A DNA stretch of 64,000 bases from Morchella semilibera (lineage: Eukaryota; Ascomycota; Pezizomycetes; Pezizales; Morchellaceae): the NCBI GenBank assembly GCA_009192285.1, contig WBVU01000018.1, positions 558,001-622,000 on the forward strand, in the 5' to 3' direction. Made by a program: the position numbers and the translations under genes. Of this stretch, positions 23,477 to 34,185 are shown piece after piece (the stretch's first letter is position 1; every line of letters starts with the position of its first letter). The notes below the pieces were generated by a model, which saw only the letters and a program-made list of their open reading frames with translations, had not been told where the DNA came from and did not search any database.

Positions 23477-25441
23477 TTATTCTCCCTGACCTCCACCACC
23501 CTGCCTGGCACCCTTAGCACCGCATATCTCATCAACACGAAGTAAGAGGCAGGCAGACTATTGTACAATCATTAGCCACCCTCTTAAAAAAAATCAATAG
23601 TTTATCAAGGGCAGGATTAGAAACTCACTTCAATAGCAGTCTTGATGCTCTGTAACTTGACCGCCTCGGGTTCCCAAACACCATATTCCTTCATATCTAC
23701 GATCTTGCCAGCCTCGCCATCGATTCCAAAAGTATACTCTTTCTGTGCATGTTTTGCCCTCAGCTGAGTGAGTACCCTAATCGGAGACGCACCACAGTTC
23801 TGAATAAGTGTTCTTGGAATTACTTCCATTGCTTCAGCAACGCTACGGTAGGGCCACTGCTCCACACCCTCCACTGACTTTCCAAGCTCAGCGAGACGGA
23901 CAGAAACAGCCATTTCGGTGGCACCCCCCCCAGGAGAGAGACGAGGATGAAAAAAGACGTTGCGGGCAACAGACATGGCATCTTGAAGGTTGCGCTCTAT
24001 CTCGTTAAGAATATCCTTTGAGGGACCGCGGAGGAGGATAGTGCAGGCCTTAGGATCGGCACATTTAGTAAGGAAAGTGAAATATCTAGTGGCAGTGTTA
24101 AATAGAGAACATTGATAGCGAATCGGGAAATAGTTCATACTCATCACCAATCTTCTCGATCTCGAAGAGGCCACAGCCAGTCCCAACATCAGACTCGGCG
24201 ATATCATCGACGCGATTAACAATGGTGGCGCCAGTAGCACGTGCGATACGGTTGTTATCAGTCTTTCGAACACGGCGAAGAGCGGTAACGTTACCCTTGA
24301 GAAGGTAGTGTTGAGCAAGATCTTTTGGATTATTAGCTCATCTAAATTATAGCATCTCCCTTAGAAGTGAGTATTTGGACACGCACCAGAAACACCCTTC
24401 TCGGTAATTACCAGATCTGGCTTGACGGCCAGAATGTGATCACACATAGCCTTAACCTGTTGTTCTTCAATCTCCAAGATTTTGCTCCAATCCTCCTCCT
24501 TTGATATTTCAATATTTGTTTGTGACTCCCCCTTTTTGTATTCGAGCGGGCAATCCAACAATACAACCCTGGGGTTCTCAATTCTTCTCCTCATCTTTGG
24601 GTGAGTGATATCCTTGTTGAGCATGACGCCATCAAGCACCCTTGAATCCTCTATTTCTCCACCAGGAACCTTCTCAACTTTGGCATAACGTTTGATATCC
24701 ACCTCAGTCTTCTCTCCAACCTGTCTTGCCACAGTACGAACAGCCTGGAGGGCAAGACCGCACATCAATTTTGACCACCTAGAGACGAACTTTGTACCGA
24801 TTGAAGATGAAATTAACTGATACATTGCCTCATCATCAGAGGTGTCGATGGGAATTGAGACATCCTCGATGATCTGGAGGGCATCGGCGAGGGCACGTTT
24901 GAACGCTGAGATGATGACAACCGGGTGGATATTGCGCTGAAGGTGAGGAAGTGCCTGGGCAAGGATCTCTCCAGCAAGAATAATAACAGTTGTGGTCCCA
25001 TCACCGACTTCTTCATCCTGTTATCCGGATAGCAGAGTTAGTATCTGCTTTAAAGCTAGGTAAGGGGATAGCTCTATTGGTGGGGCTAGGTTCCGTGAAA
25101 CTAACTTGTGTCCTGCTCAACTCGATCATGCTCTTAGCAGCCGGATGCGCAACTTCAATTTCCCTCAGGATCGCATGTCCGTCGTTTGTCAACACAATCC
25201 CGCCCATTGGATCCAACAGCATCTTCAGCATGGCCTTTGGACCCAAACACGACCGAATAATATCGGCAACAGTCTTAGCAGCCGTAATGTTTGAGATTTG
25301 GGCTTTGCGTCCTATTTTCGAAGACCTATCAGTAATTATCATTTTATTGATAGCTAATCACGGTTATAGTATTAGAATTAACGAACCAGTTTGACGCTCT
25401 CCCGCCCCGGTGTTCACCACCATCACTGGTGCCTGCATCAT
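23477..25441 (-). CDS. CCT3: T-complex protein 1 subunit gamma (CCT3)
   Basis: Six exons on the minus strand: 25441-25387, 25311-25106, 25017-24387, 24321-24141, 24085-23629 and 23557-23477, 536 aa with all phases correct. Hallmarks of group II chaperonins are present: GPKAMLKMLLDPMGG, TNDGHAILREI, the ATP-binding GDGTTTVIILAGEIL, KGVSDLAQHYL, RGPSKDILNEIERN and the C-terminal IKTAIESACLLLRVDEI. The protein is one of eight subunits of the cytosolic TRiC/CCT ring that folds actin, tubulin and WD proteins. The glycine-rich end is usual for the gamma subunit. The start is MMQAPVMVVN; the second Met is equally likely. Divergent from the membrane protein at 25693. Confidence 0.97.
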
Positions 25442-25692
25442 TAAATTATTTAGGCTACTTGAGCTAAAATTTGGAAACCCTTTCTAAGAAAACGAAAATT
25501 TGTGTAGGTGAGAGAATGGAGGTTGTAGAGGTGTTGATGGTGGGGGGGTTGAGGTCGCCCGGGGGGGGGATGCGGGGGATGAATAATTTGGATAGTTTTT
25601 CCTATTGTTGGTTGCCGCCAAGGCTGTCTGAGTAGGGTCCACGAGGATTTCCTTAGAGCTCTTATCTACCACTGTTGTTCTTACATACTGCA
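25442..25692. promoter_or_regulatory. Short divergent promoter, CCT3 / membrane protein
   Basis: Only 251 bases separate the two start codons, so the promoters must overlap. The region has a G/C-rich block near 25540-25570 (GGGGGGTTGAGG, CCCGGGGGGGGGATG). No TATA box was seen. Confidence 0.6.
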
Positions 25693-26754
25693 ATGGTGTC
25701 TTGGTCCACGCTCCAGACACTCCTTCTCCTCTTTGGACCTATTCTATATACCAGAGGCAAAGCCTTCTACCAATCAATCAAGTCTCGTGGCCCTCCTCAA
25801 CCACTACCTAAAGCTTCTAAGCGTCTTCTCAATGTCCTTTTCGTTACTGCCCTTATTGCGCTCGCCTCAACGTTTGAATATTTTGCTCCTGAAAACATCT
25901 TCACGTTGACAGATTCTCGTCTTCTACAAACCCCAACAGACGTCCTGTTCAACCGCGTGTCTCACATTCGCAACCTTACTCCACCGGATGAAGTTCTGCG
26001 CCGACGCCTAAGCAGCAAAGAAGGCCGGCTTCTCTACGCAACCTATGGGCCTGGCCCGCTTTCAGAATGCACCTGGTGTAAAGTTGATGATCCAAATACC
26101 TTCTTTCTCTATACACTCCCAATGATGGCGCTACCACACCTTCTTCACATTGCTGTCATTGGAATTGTGACATCATCATTTCTCTCTCGCCATGGAGTCA
26201 TCTGGAGGACTCAAGCTACTATTGCCGGTGTTGCGTTACTTCTGGCCGAAACCTACATGGTCGGCATCTCTACCTCTGCGCATACGCTCAACACTATGGC
26301 CAAAACTCAGCAGGAAATCAAATGGACACATTGGAGCCTGTTATTGTACCGCGGTATAGCCATGGCCGCTTTGGACGGAATCCTTGGTTACTTTGTCTTC
26401 CTGTCCGGAACAGGCCGCTGGACTCTTGGTCTCGAAGGTGCCCGAGTAGAAGAAAGACTTGAGACCCTTACGAAATCGATCGAAATCGTGGCGTCTAGAA
26501 TTCATGCGGACAACTTATTACGCCAGACCATACTCCGCAATAAAGCCCTTCGAGAAAGAATGGTCGATCATTGGACAAACGAAGAGAGTGTCGCGCGCGA
26601 GATCATGGAGGACGAGGAAGTTCAACAGAGTAGGATAAACTTTGCTACCAATAGATCTAACTTGGATAAGCTTGAAGACGAAGCAAGGAAAAAGAGCGAG
26701 GGGGTGGTGGATAGAATCAGCGCATGGAGGGGGTTTCCAGCTGGAAGGGCATAA
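25693..26754 (+). CDS. Multi-pass membrane protein of unknown function
   Basis: Intronless ORF of 353 aa starting MVSWSTLQTLLLLFGP. Four or five hydrophobic segments are visible: around residues 5-18, 46-65 (VLFVTALIALASTFEYF), 133-160 (LPMMALPHLLHIAVIGIVTS), 172-190 and 214-235. A GPGPLSECTWC block precedes the third and could lie in a lumen. The C-terminal 110 residues are hydrophilic and helix- or coiled-coil-prone. The layout is that of conserved fungal proteins of unknown role; I do not recognise a named family. An upstream in-frame TTG at 25675 is not a start. It shares a promoter with CCT3, which says little about function. Confidence 0.8.
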   Translation: MVSWSTLQTLLLLFGPILYTRGKAFYQSIKSRGPPQPLPKASKRLLNVLFVTALIALASTFEYFAPENIFTLTDSRLLQTPTDVLFNRVSHIRNLTPPDEVLRRRLSSKEGRLLYATYGPGPLSECTWCKVDDPNTFFLYTLPMMALPHLLHIAVIGIVTSSFLSRHGVIWRTQATIAGVALLLAETYMVGISTSAHTLNTMAKTQQEIKWTHWSLLLYRGIAMAALDGILGYFVFLSGTGRWTLGLEGARVEERLETLTKSIEIVASRIHADNLLRQTILRNKALRERMVDHWTNEESVAREIMEDEEVQQSRINFATNRSNLDKLEDEARKKSEGVVDRISAWRGFPAGRA

Positions 26755-27655
26755 ATTGGTTAAGGGCGCACCCACAGTGACTTGAGGCAATTCGTGTATG
26801 TCGGTTTGTTCTAGGGCAAGGCGCTTTTAAACCACCTTGGACTCTGGACTCCAGGTCACTCATGCCCGGAATGCGACTAGTCCACTTCGGAATGCTTGGC
26901 ATATAAACTGCACATGTCATGCTCTACATGTGTAATAAATGTAGGATAGTTTACAAAGCGTTGTAGCTGATTTAGGTTCGGTTGACACAAAAATCCATAG
27001 ATTGGGCCTAATAAAATACATGTACTCGTTCCCTGAGCAAGTGCATTCATGTACCCCGGGGATCCCCAAAATGATGCAACGGCGACAAAAACCGACAGCT
27101 ACTGGCTACCGTGCCCAAAGGTTGGGAAGTAATTTATATATATATCGAATTGCATCAGGCGGAGCTATATAATAATTAGTAAAATGGAAATACAAATGAA
27201 AAACTGACTGGGTCTAGCTTTGATGGTGGTCGCGACACCAGAATATTGAGCCCGTTGCATCACTTCAAGGACATGTATTTTATTTTTGTGTCTAGGGGTG
27301 AAGTACACTATATGGACTGGATATACTCTATGTAGCCAATAGTATAAAATCATTCTGCAATGGAGTCTGACGAAACCCGAACCAAAAACCTTGATGCGAA
27401 CCACCATTTCCAGATAAAATAAGATCGCAGTGCTGTAGGTGTAAGCAAGTGATCCTAGCGAAGTGAGCACATACATGTATGTACATGTAGTATCAGGAAT
27501 GAAAGCAAAACCATATACTCTACTCTAATTCCATCTTCATATTTTGATACTCACTCAGTCACATAAAATAACTGCCAGATTTGGTCACATGACCCATGAC
27601 TTTCGATATCATATGTATTTCATCAGCGATTAAATACATGTATGTACCGTCAATA
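26755..27655. other. Intergenic DNA
   Basis: About 900 bases with no credible ORF. TACATGTA palindromes cluster at 27470-27490 and 27634-27648. The right end borders an inverted-repeat element. Confidence 0.45.
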
Positions 27656-27782
27656 TTATTCCACTGGAAGAGACCAGTGGCAATCACGCTCTCCGCGGCG
27701 TAAGCCACAGAAACTAGCATCCATTTGAAGTGGCTTACGCTATAATCTTGCCCGAAGAGACCAGTCTCTTTCGGTGGAATAA
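27656..27782. repeat. 127-bp inverted-repeat element
   Basis: Outer ends TTATTCCAC and GTGGAATAA are inverse copies (27656-27664 and 27774-27782). An inner pair GCGTAAGCCAC / GTGGCTTACGC (27698-27708 and 27730-27740) is exact. AGAGACCAGT occurs near both ends in direct orientation. The whole can fold back on itself and has no ORF. Possible small foldback or MITE-type element, about 260 bases upstream of BZZ1. Confidence 0.7.
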
Positions 27783-27812
27783 GACGGTATACGCCTATGA
27801 TCCTTGGTGTGC

Positions 27813-27823
27813 GGGTTAGGGTT
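27813..27823 (+). promoter_or_regulatory. Telobox-like GGGTTAGGGTT upstream of BZZ1
   Basis: The same 11-base word as at 1877, 215 bases before the BZZ1 ATG, just beyond the 127-bp inverted repeat. Confidence 0.35.
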
Positions 27824-28037
27824 GGCGGTAAATGTAGGTACGTAACAGCCGCATAAGTGTATCGCGGGCCTACCGTTTATCCTAAGCTGCCACCCCTCAT
27901 CTCGTAGGAAATCACTCCTTCCCCGGTACCGGTACCTACATATCTGTACCCCACATTCGCACTTATAAACACCCGCTGTTGTTGGGTTCCTATCCTCTAA
28001 TCCAGACTTCTCTGTTCACCTCCGTCCAGACTAGGCA

Positions 28038-30669
28038 ATGGACGGACCTACAGTTAACTTCGGCGAAGAGCTGAAAGTATGCCCCGCCTCCAACTCTGAA
28101 GCTTATGTTGCACGTGTTATATAATGCTAATACTTGAACCTATCGCGCAGGACGCCTTCAAACCTGTCTATGCATGGGTACGTGCTTGACTCGAAACGCC
28201 ACAGATGGAATACATTTACTTATAACTACGGGTAGACTGGGAATGGAATCGAATTTTTGGACGATGCCCAAGCCTTTTACCGCGAACGGGCTGCATTAGA
28301 GAAGGATTATGCTACAAAGCTGAGCGCATTAACGAAGAGATTTCTTGATAGGAAAGCTAAAAAGGCTTCAACTTTAAGCGTGGGGGATACGCCTCAAATG
28401 ACACCAGGAAGTTTGGAAAGGTGTGTCGCAAAATATAGTCTATAGCATTGGATTCTAAACCAGATCCCTCAGAAGAACGTGCTAATAGAATTCACCCATG
28501 TAGTGCTTCAGTGACTACTTGGTCAACCATACTCACCAGCCACGACTCACTAGCGAGAGAGCACGAGAACTTGTCTAACGCGCTGATTACTCAGATTTCG
28601 GAACCCTTAAAAGCTATCGCAACTCGATATGAAGAGTACCGGAAGTTGTATAACACTTTGAATATGAGGGTCATGGCCGATAGGGATGGTGTATACAGCG
28701 AGTTGAAAAAGAGCAAAGGGAGCTACGATACCGAGTGTAAACAAGTTGAGGAGAAGAGAGCGAAAGTTGATAAATCTTTTGACGCGGGTAAAACCAAGGC
28801 CGAAAAATCCTATAGCCAAGAGCTGATAGAGATGCATAATATTAAGGTCAGTAAACGTGCGAGATCTTTGGCTTATCATGATTTCCTAACGCCGAATTCA
28901 ATGGGGTTAGAACACATATTTAATAAAAATCAACGTTGCAAACCGACACAAGCAAAAGTACTACCATGAGGATATTCCTGATATATTAAACGTTTGTATC
29001 TTTCTCGTCAAAAAGTTATAGTGGGCAACAGCTGAATATTTGGTAGTCTCTTCAAGACCTCAACGAGACTCGTGTCAATAAATTAAATAGCATCTGGACC
29101 CTGGGTTGTCAACTCGACATGAACTGCAGGCAGAGCTCTATTACAGTTCTCACCGACACCATGAACGAAATTGCTAGAAATCTCCCAAGTCTTGACTCAG
29201 CAATGTTTTCCAGGCATAACATGGGTGGCTGGGTCGAGCCGAACAATTTTGAGTTTGAGCCAAGTCAGATATGGCACGATACTAGTGACATCGTAGTTGA
29301 TGATCTTGCTACAGTATTTCTACGAAACATACTAGGGAAGAGTAGAAAGGAACTCGAGGGAGCAAAGGCTCAAGTAGATGCGAGAAATCGAGAAATCGAA
29401 GCCCTGAGAAAAACAAGGGATAGCATTAAATTCAATGAAGAGATGCAACAAAAAGAAGCCGAGGTTACTAGGGTAGGTGCTGAACGTTTCCAAGGCACCA
29501 TTATCTAGCGGCTAATCACTTTCAACAGAGTCTATTAAATCATCAAGAGCAACTCGTTCCTCACTCGTCTAAACTTACAACCCTTCAGGTTGAAATCAGC
29601 ACGGTTCTCAACGCTGTCGGTGATGTTGAGCGTGGAACACAAACACATAAATTTAAGTCAAAAACTTTCACAATCCCAACCACCTGTGACCTCTGTGGTG
29701 AGCGAGCATGGCGTCTTACAGGTGCAGGCTTTTCATGTCAGGACTGCGGATACACCTGCCATGCAAAATGCGAAATGAAAGTCCCTGCACAATGCCCTGG
29801 CGTTTTGGATAAAGCGGGGAAGAGAGCCCTCAAGGAGGAAATGAAAGCTACATCTCCTGCGACTGGTGGTGATAGTGGTGTAGCATTAAGTAGGAGCAAT
29901 ACCATGAATTCACTATCATCATCTTATGCAGCAGGGGGCGGCGGGGCCGCAGTGCCTCAGCGGACGGGATCAACTTTGTCGGGGGCGACTTCTTCGACTG
30001 CCAATACACCTGCAGAAACCACTGCCCCCGCCGCATCAAGTTTGAGTACAGCGGCTGCAGTTCCTACCCCTGCCGTCCGGGAGAAATCGCGTGATCGCAC
30101 CGCCACCAGAACGCTATGTTGCTGCCCCACCTCCAGAGCAAGTACCTGAGCCATCAGCAAGTAAAGATGAAGTGATAGGTCGCATGCTTTACGCATACTC
30201 TGCGAATGGCGCTGGTGAAATTAGCGTCGAAAGCGGGCAAGAAGTTACAATTATCGAACCCGATGATGGTTCCGGCTGGATTCAGGTTCAAGTAGGTTCT
30301 TTGAGCGGACTTGTCCCAGCCTCCTATGTTGATGCATCCCCACCCCCATCAACGCCTATAGCAGGTAGACCTGACAGTAGACATTCTTCCTCCAACGTAT
30401 CGATTTCAAATTCGATAGTTGGAAGCATGGCGGGTAGCGGGACAATAAAAAAGAAGGGGCCGGCTGTAAAGCCAAAGAGAGGGGCAAAGAGGGTGAAGCA
30501 CGTTGAAGCATTATATGAATATTCTGCAAGATCAGATCTTGAATGGGATATGGTGGAAGGCGATCGTTTTGTGTTAGTAAAGGAAGATGGTGGGGATGGG
30601 TGGTGTGAAGTAGAGAAAGGCGGGGTTACTAAAAGTGTTCCATCGGCCTATGTGCAAGTCATCGATTAG
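28038..30669 (+). CDS. BZZ1: Bzz1-like F-BAR / C1 / double-SH3 actin-regulatory protein; frame break near 30085
   Basis: Seven exons. Exon 2 is a 27-nt microexon (28151-28177, DAFKPVYAW). The F-BAR region runs over about the first 340 residues (FGEELKDAFKPVYAW, EFLDDAQAFYRERAALEKDYA). A C1-type zinc finger follows (HKFKSKTFTIPTTCDLCG, CxxC and HAKC pairs). Then come a Ser/Thr/Ala-rich linker and two SH3 domains (MLYAYSANGAGEIS and ALYEYSARSDLEW, each ending in PxxY). Bzz1 binds Las17/WASP and membranes at endocytic and actin sites. The frame changes by one between the linker (AVREKS) and APPPERYVAAPPPEQ. One extra base near 30085 explains it, or a 64-nt intron 30046-30109 (GTACAG...CCACCAG), which would delete part of the linker. 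Telobox at 27813-27823 upstream. Confidence 0.9.
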
Positions 30670-31867
30670 GACTAATCGCAGCATTGGTTGAGAGATTCTT
30701 TGACTTTCTTTTCTTTTTGCGAAAATAAAGTAGATCTTTCACCGCACAAAGAGTTGCCCTTTTTCTTTCCTATTGTGTTGGTGTTTCTGTCCTTGTATTT
30801 TGCGTTTCTTTCTCTCTGAATGGAAGCTGTATGACAAATCCGATGTCCACTTTTAGACTTGCTAAGAGGGCCTTGGTGAACCATTGTTTGTGAGTTTTAT
30901 GGAGGCGTTTCTGACATTTTGTATTGCAAATCCTATTCAGGTTTTTTTATACCTATCGTAAAGTTCGTTGTTCTTCATAGAAATTCAGGCCGATAACTAA
31001 AGTCTGATTGTGTTTGCTTTCAACTAGTTTGATATGCATTCACCGTTGGCCGGGCCTGAACCATTCCTATGAATACTAGAGGCTCATTATTACTTATATT
31101 GACGAACTAGGTGGGATACGTAAGTACCTACATATTTAGAATTCCGCAAGCAAAGGCCTTTTATACCATGGTTTCTGAAGAAACTGATTCGGATACCACA
31201 TCAATAAACGCTACATATTGTCAGTAAACAAATACAGGTTCTCCAACCTTAGTGTACACTCTTGTTCCCATATTTTTACCTCCTGTCCTTAAAATTCTGT
31301 CATCCGTTCCCGAACATTTATCGTACCATACCCTGACCGGTCCCATTAGGCAATCTTTAATTTGGAATCCCACCCACCAATTAATTAACACAGTAATGTT
31401 TAACGTGTGAGTAGACAAGACACGAAAACTACTTATCGTGAACAAATTCAATAGGATGAGTATTTTGGACATGACAGATGTCATAGAAGATTGTAGGTAT
31501 GAATAGGACGGGGTCTTTACCCCTTATCAACCCCCAACCCCTTTGAAACTTCAATTGGGTACAAGGTGGGTGCTATTCATCTCATCAGTCCCGGGTTTTC
31601 ACTTTGTAATGGTAGTAGCCGAATCCATGTTGTAACTAGTTGTGAGACCTCTAACATAATTGCCCCTGTGGGACAAGTTTATTAAAAAGAAATTGTGGTA
31701 TTCGAGTATCGGAATACAAAGATCCGCTGTAGTTCGTTGTGTACGGTCTGGGTACCTCCCCGCCAAGCATATCTAAGTCAATGATTCAAATCCCCACAAA
31801 TACTAACCTTACTATAATATGATAGAGGGATACGCAACAACCCCTCTATAAAATTTAAGTCACTATA
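30670..31867. other. Convergent 3' intergenic region
   Basis: Roughly 1.2 kb between BZZ1 and CCE1 stops. AT-rich. A minus-strand ORF at 31221-31484 has no recognisable features. No repeat family was seen. Confidence 0.45.
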
Positions 31868-33253
31868 TTATGAATCTCTATCTTGACACGATGTACACTT
31901 GCATGGCAAAAGCTCAGGAGTCAACCTCCCTTCAGCTAAACTCTTTCGATTTTCTTCCCAGCGCAACCACGCAACCCCTTGTAGCAAACAGTCTGCAAGA
32001 TCATCTAACTTCTTCCTAGGTGCCCCCTTTGCCTTTTTCCTATTCACCGCCCCGTACGGAACAAAGTTACCAACTGTATCTTCTACCTCCTTGTTAAATG
32101 ATATCACATCTCCATTCTTGATCCATTCAGATACCAGAAATACTTTTGCTTGCTTTATGTTCCCAAATGCTTTCTTCTCCCCCAGCCCCGTGTTCATATC
32201 TTTGTTTACCACCCCCAAACTTCCATCTACCTCCGCCTCCACCTCCTCTTTCTTCTCTCTCTCCTTCCCCTCTCCATCCTTCTCCACCTCCACCTCCACC
32301 TCCACCTCCCCCACACCCATCTCCTTGACCCCAGATACCCCCCCTACCGCCTCCTGCCCCTTGGGTTCACTCTCTACAACCTTCACCACGTTGCGGGATT
32401 CACCGTCACGTGACCTATCACTCTTCATTTCAAACGTTTTACCAACTCTGTCGATCCAGAATCCACTGACCCTACTAGGAGAAATACTCTCTGCTGCTGG
32501 ACTCTTCCTCCGCACATCTTCCCCACACCCTACACATCCCACTGAGTAGAAAAGAGCGTGAAGCATAGCTTCAAACATATTAACCCTGATCGTCCACTGC
32601 TGAATTGCGGAAGCCCCTTGTGATCTATATCGCTGTTGCTCGATAAGAATCGCGTCCGGAGAGAACCGAGATAGTGTTGTGTGAACAAAGTTATTGGCTA
32701 TAACCGCAAACTTAGAAGGTTCGAAGGACTCTTTTTTCTCCTTGGGTTTCCGAGGTTTTTCTGTAATTATCGGTTCGTCCAAATCTGGGCTTGCTGATTT
32801 CCGTCTTTTACTTTTTTTCGTGGGTGTGGACTCTGTCTCTGGGGCTGATTCCTCCAATCCAATTGGCTCTTCTACCAGCTGTTCAGAAACGGCAATAGTT
32901 TCCCAGGCAATTACTTTTGGAAGTGCTTCGCCAACCGGATTCTTCCCTCCAGTGGGAACCTCTATCACGCACAATGCCAGATTCCTAATCCCCATATCAA
33001 TACTCAGGACTCTCTTCACCTTCTGCCCTATTCCCGCGTTTGATCCTCTCATTTCAGCTTCCTTCTGAGGGTTTCTCTTCTCGCAGCATTTGTGGGACCT
33101 GTCGAAAAACCCAACATCTTCGCAACAAGATTTTGCAATCCTGGCCGCAATCTGCGCTTTCGCACCGGTGGAGTTGACACCAATCGCCACTGCAAGAGAC
33201 CTGAGCGCACTGGCCTTTAATCCGAGGAGCAAGGTGGAGAGGTGAGACGCCAT
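31868..33253 (-). CDS. CCE1: Mitochondrial Holliday-junction resolvase (Cce1/Ydc2 family)
   Basis: Single exon, 461 aa, starting MASHLSTLLLGLK. An N-terminal SAP-like motif (LLLGLKASALRSLAVAIGV) is followed by a spacer and the RNase-H-like Ydc2 catalytic fold: LSIDMGIRNLA with Asp86, ILIEQQRYRSQ with Glu205, and KKLDDLADCLLQGVAW with Asp417 and Asp418. All four acidic residues expected in the active site are present. Members cleave four-way junctions in fungal mitochondrial DNA. The core is split by a long, charged, low-complexity insert (residues about 260-360) with a repeated GEVEVEVEVE stretch, encoded by a CCACCT repeat near 32285-32315. C-terminal CKCTSC is a cysteine cluster of unknown meaning. 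Upstream in-frame codons to 33316 exist, but no better start was seen. Confidence 0.93.
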   Translation of the reverse strand: MASHLSTLLLGLKASALRSLAVAIGVNSTGAKAQIAARIAKSCCEDVGFFDRSHKCCEKRNPQKEAEMRGSNAGIGQKVKRVLSIDMGIRNLALCVIEVPTGGKNPVGEALPKVIAWETIAVSEQLVEEPIGLEESAPETESTPTKKSKRRKSASPDLDEPIITEKPRKPKEKKESFEPSKFAVIANNFVHTTLSRFSPDAILIEQQRYRSQGASAIQQWTIRVNMFEAMLHALFYSVGCVGCGEDVRRKSPAAESISPSRVSGFWIDRVGKTFEMKSDRSRDGESRNVVKVVESEPKGQEAVGGVSGVKEMGVGEVEVEVEVEKDGEGKEREKKEEVEAEVDGSLGVVNKDMNTGLGEKKAFGNIKQAKVFLVSEWIKNGDVISFNKEVEDTVGNFVPYGAVNRKKAKGAPRKKLDDLADCLLQGVAWLRWEENRKSLAEGRLTPELLPCKCTSCQDRDS

Positions 33254-34185
33254 AATAACTCTCCATAAGCTGACACCAGTAAAGTATATTTCTTGATGTT
33301 TGCAAGGAACGCACAAATTCTTACACCGGCTGACTAAGCTATAGAGTCACATTTATGTTAATTAATTACGGAATTTGGACACTTTCAGGCAAGACAACGG
33401 CTGTAGGGCGGGGTTTGCTGGATGGTAGGTAATTATAGCCCAACTCTACGATATGCATGATTGTGGTTAATTACATGTACTGATAGCAAATCATCGTAAT
33501 ATGCAGGGACCATGAATAGAGTACCTACATGTAGGTACATACATGTATCTATGTTTTGCATGTTGATCGTGTTCATACTCTTCGCATACTCCCTGCTCAG
33601 CACTAAATATAAACAGCACCTAACTGTTGTGAATGCATACAGCAGGTTCTTGAATTTGATGGTAAACCAAATTGAATATATTCTCTAACAATATGAGCTC
33701 TACTTTACAGCGGTGCACAACTCGGGGCTTGACATAGCTACCATACCTACAACCTAACCTTAAGACACGAAGTCAAAGTATGGTGGTCGGGGAGTTTAAT
33801 TCTCCAGATCGACATCTTGGCAGGATGAGGCTCGGCGGGATCAATGTTAGTGCTTTGCAGTAGGTAATCACGTTCCCGCGCCCTTCGGGAATGACATAAT
33901 TCGGGCATCTAGGGACATGACGTATGTCCTCATGTTGGGATAGCACTTTAATATATAAACAAGATTTTCATTACTTTGTCTCTAGATGTTCCCCCAAAAT
34001 AAATTTCTTACACAAAAATCGACATCGCAGGCATCACTCAGTGAGTGCCGGGCATTACGTTGTTGAGTATCCACAAAGAAAGAAAAGGAAATACAAGCGA
34101 GCGCAGAATTTCAACAAATAAAACATGAAGCGAAAGTGCAGATCAACCAACTTTTCGCCCTTTCATCTCCTGCAAACAGAAATAC
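33254..34185. other. Intergenic DNA between CCE1 start and ALR1 stop
   Basis: About 930 bases. It contains an 18-bp perfect palindrome GTACCTACATGTAGGTAC at 33521-33538, followed by ACATACATGTAT. No credible gene. Confidence 0.5.

Noticed and set aside
31780-31800. GATTCAAATCCCC, a tRNA T-arm-like word
   Set aside because: The rest of a cloverleaf could not be found.
32402-32425. A copy of the dispersed motif inside CCE1 (GAGTGATAGGTCACGTGAC)
   Set aside because: It lacks the leading C and has two extra middle bases, so it does not fit the spacing.
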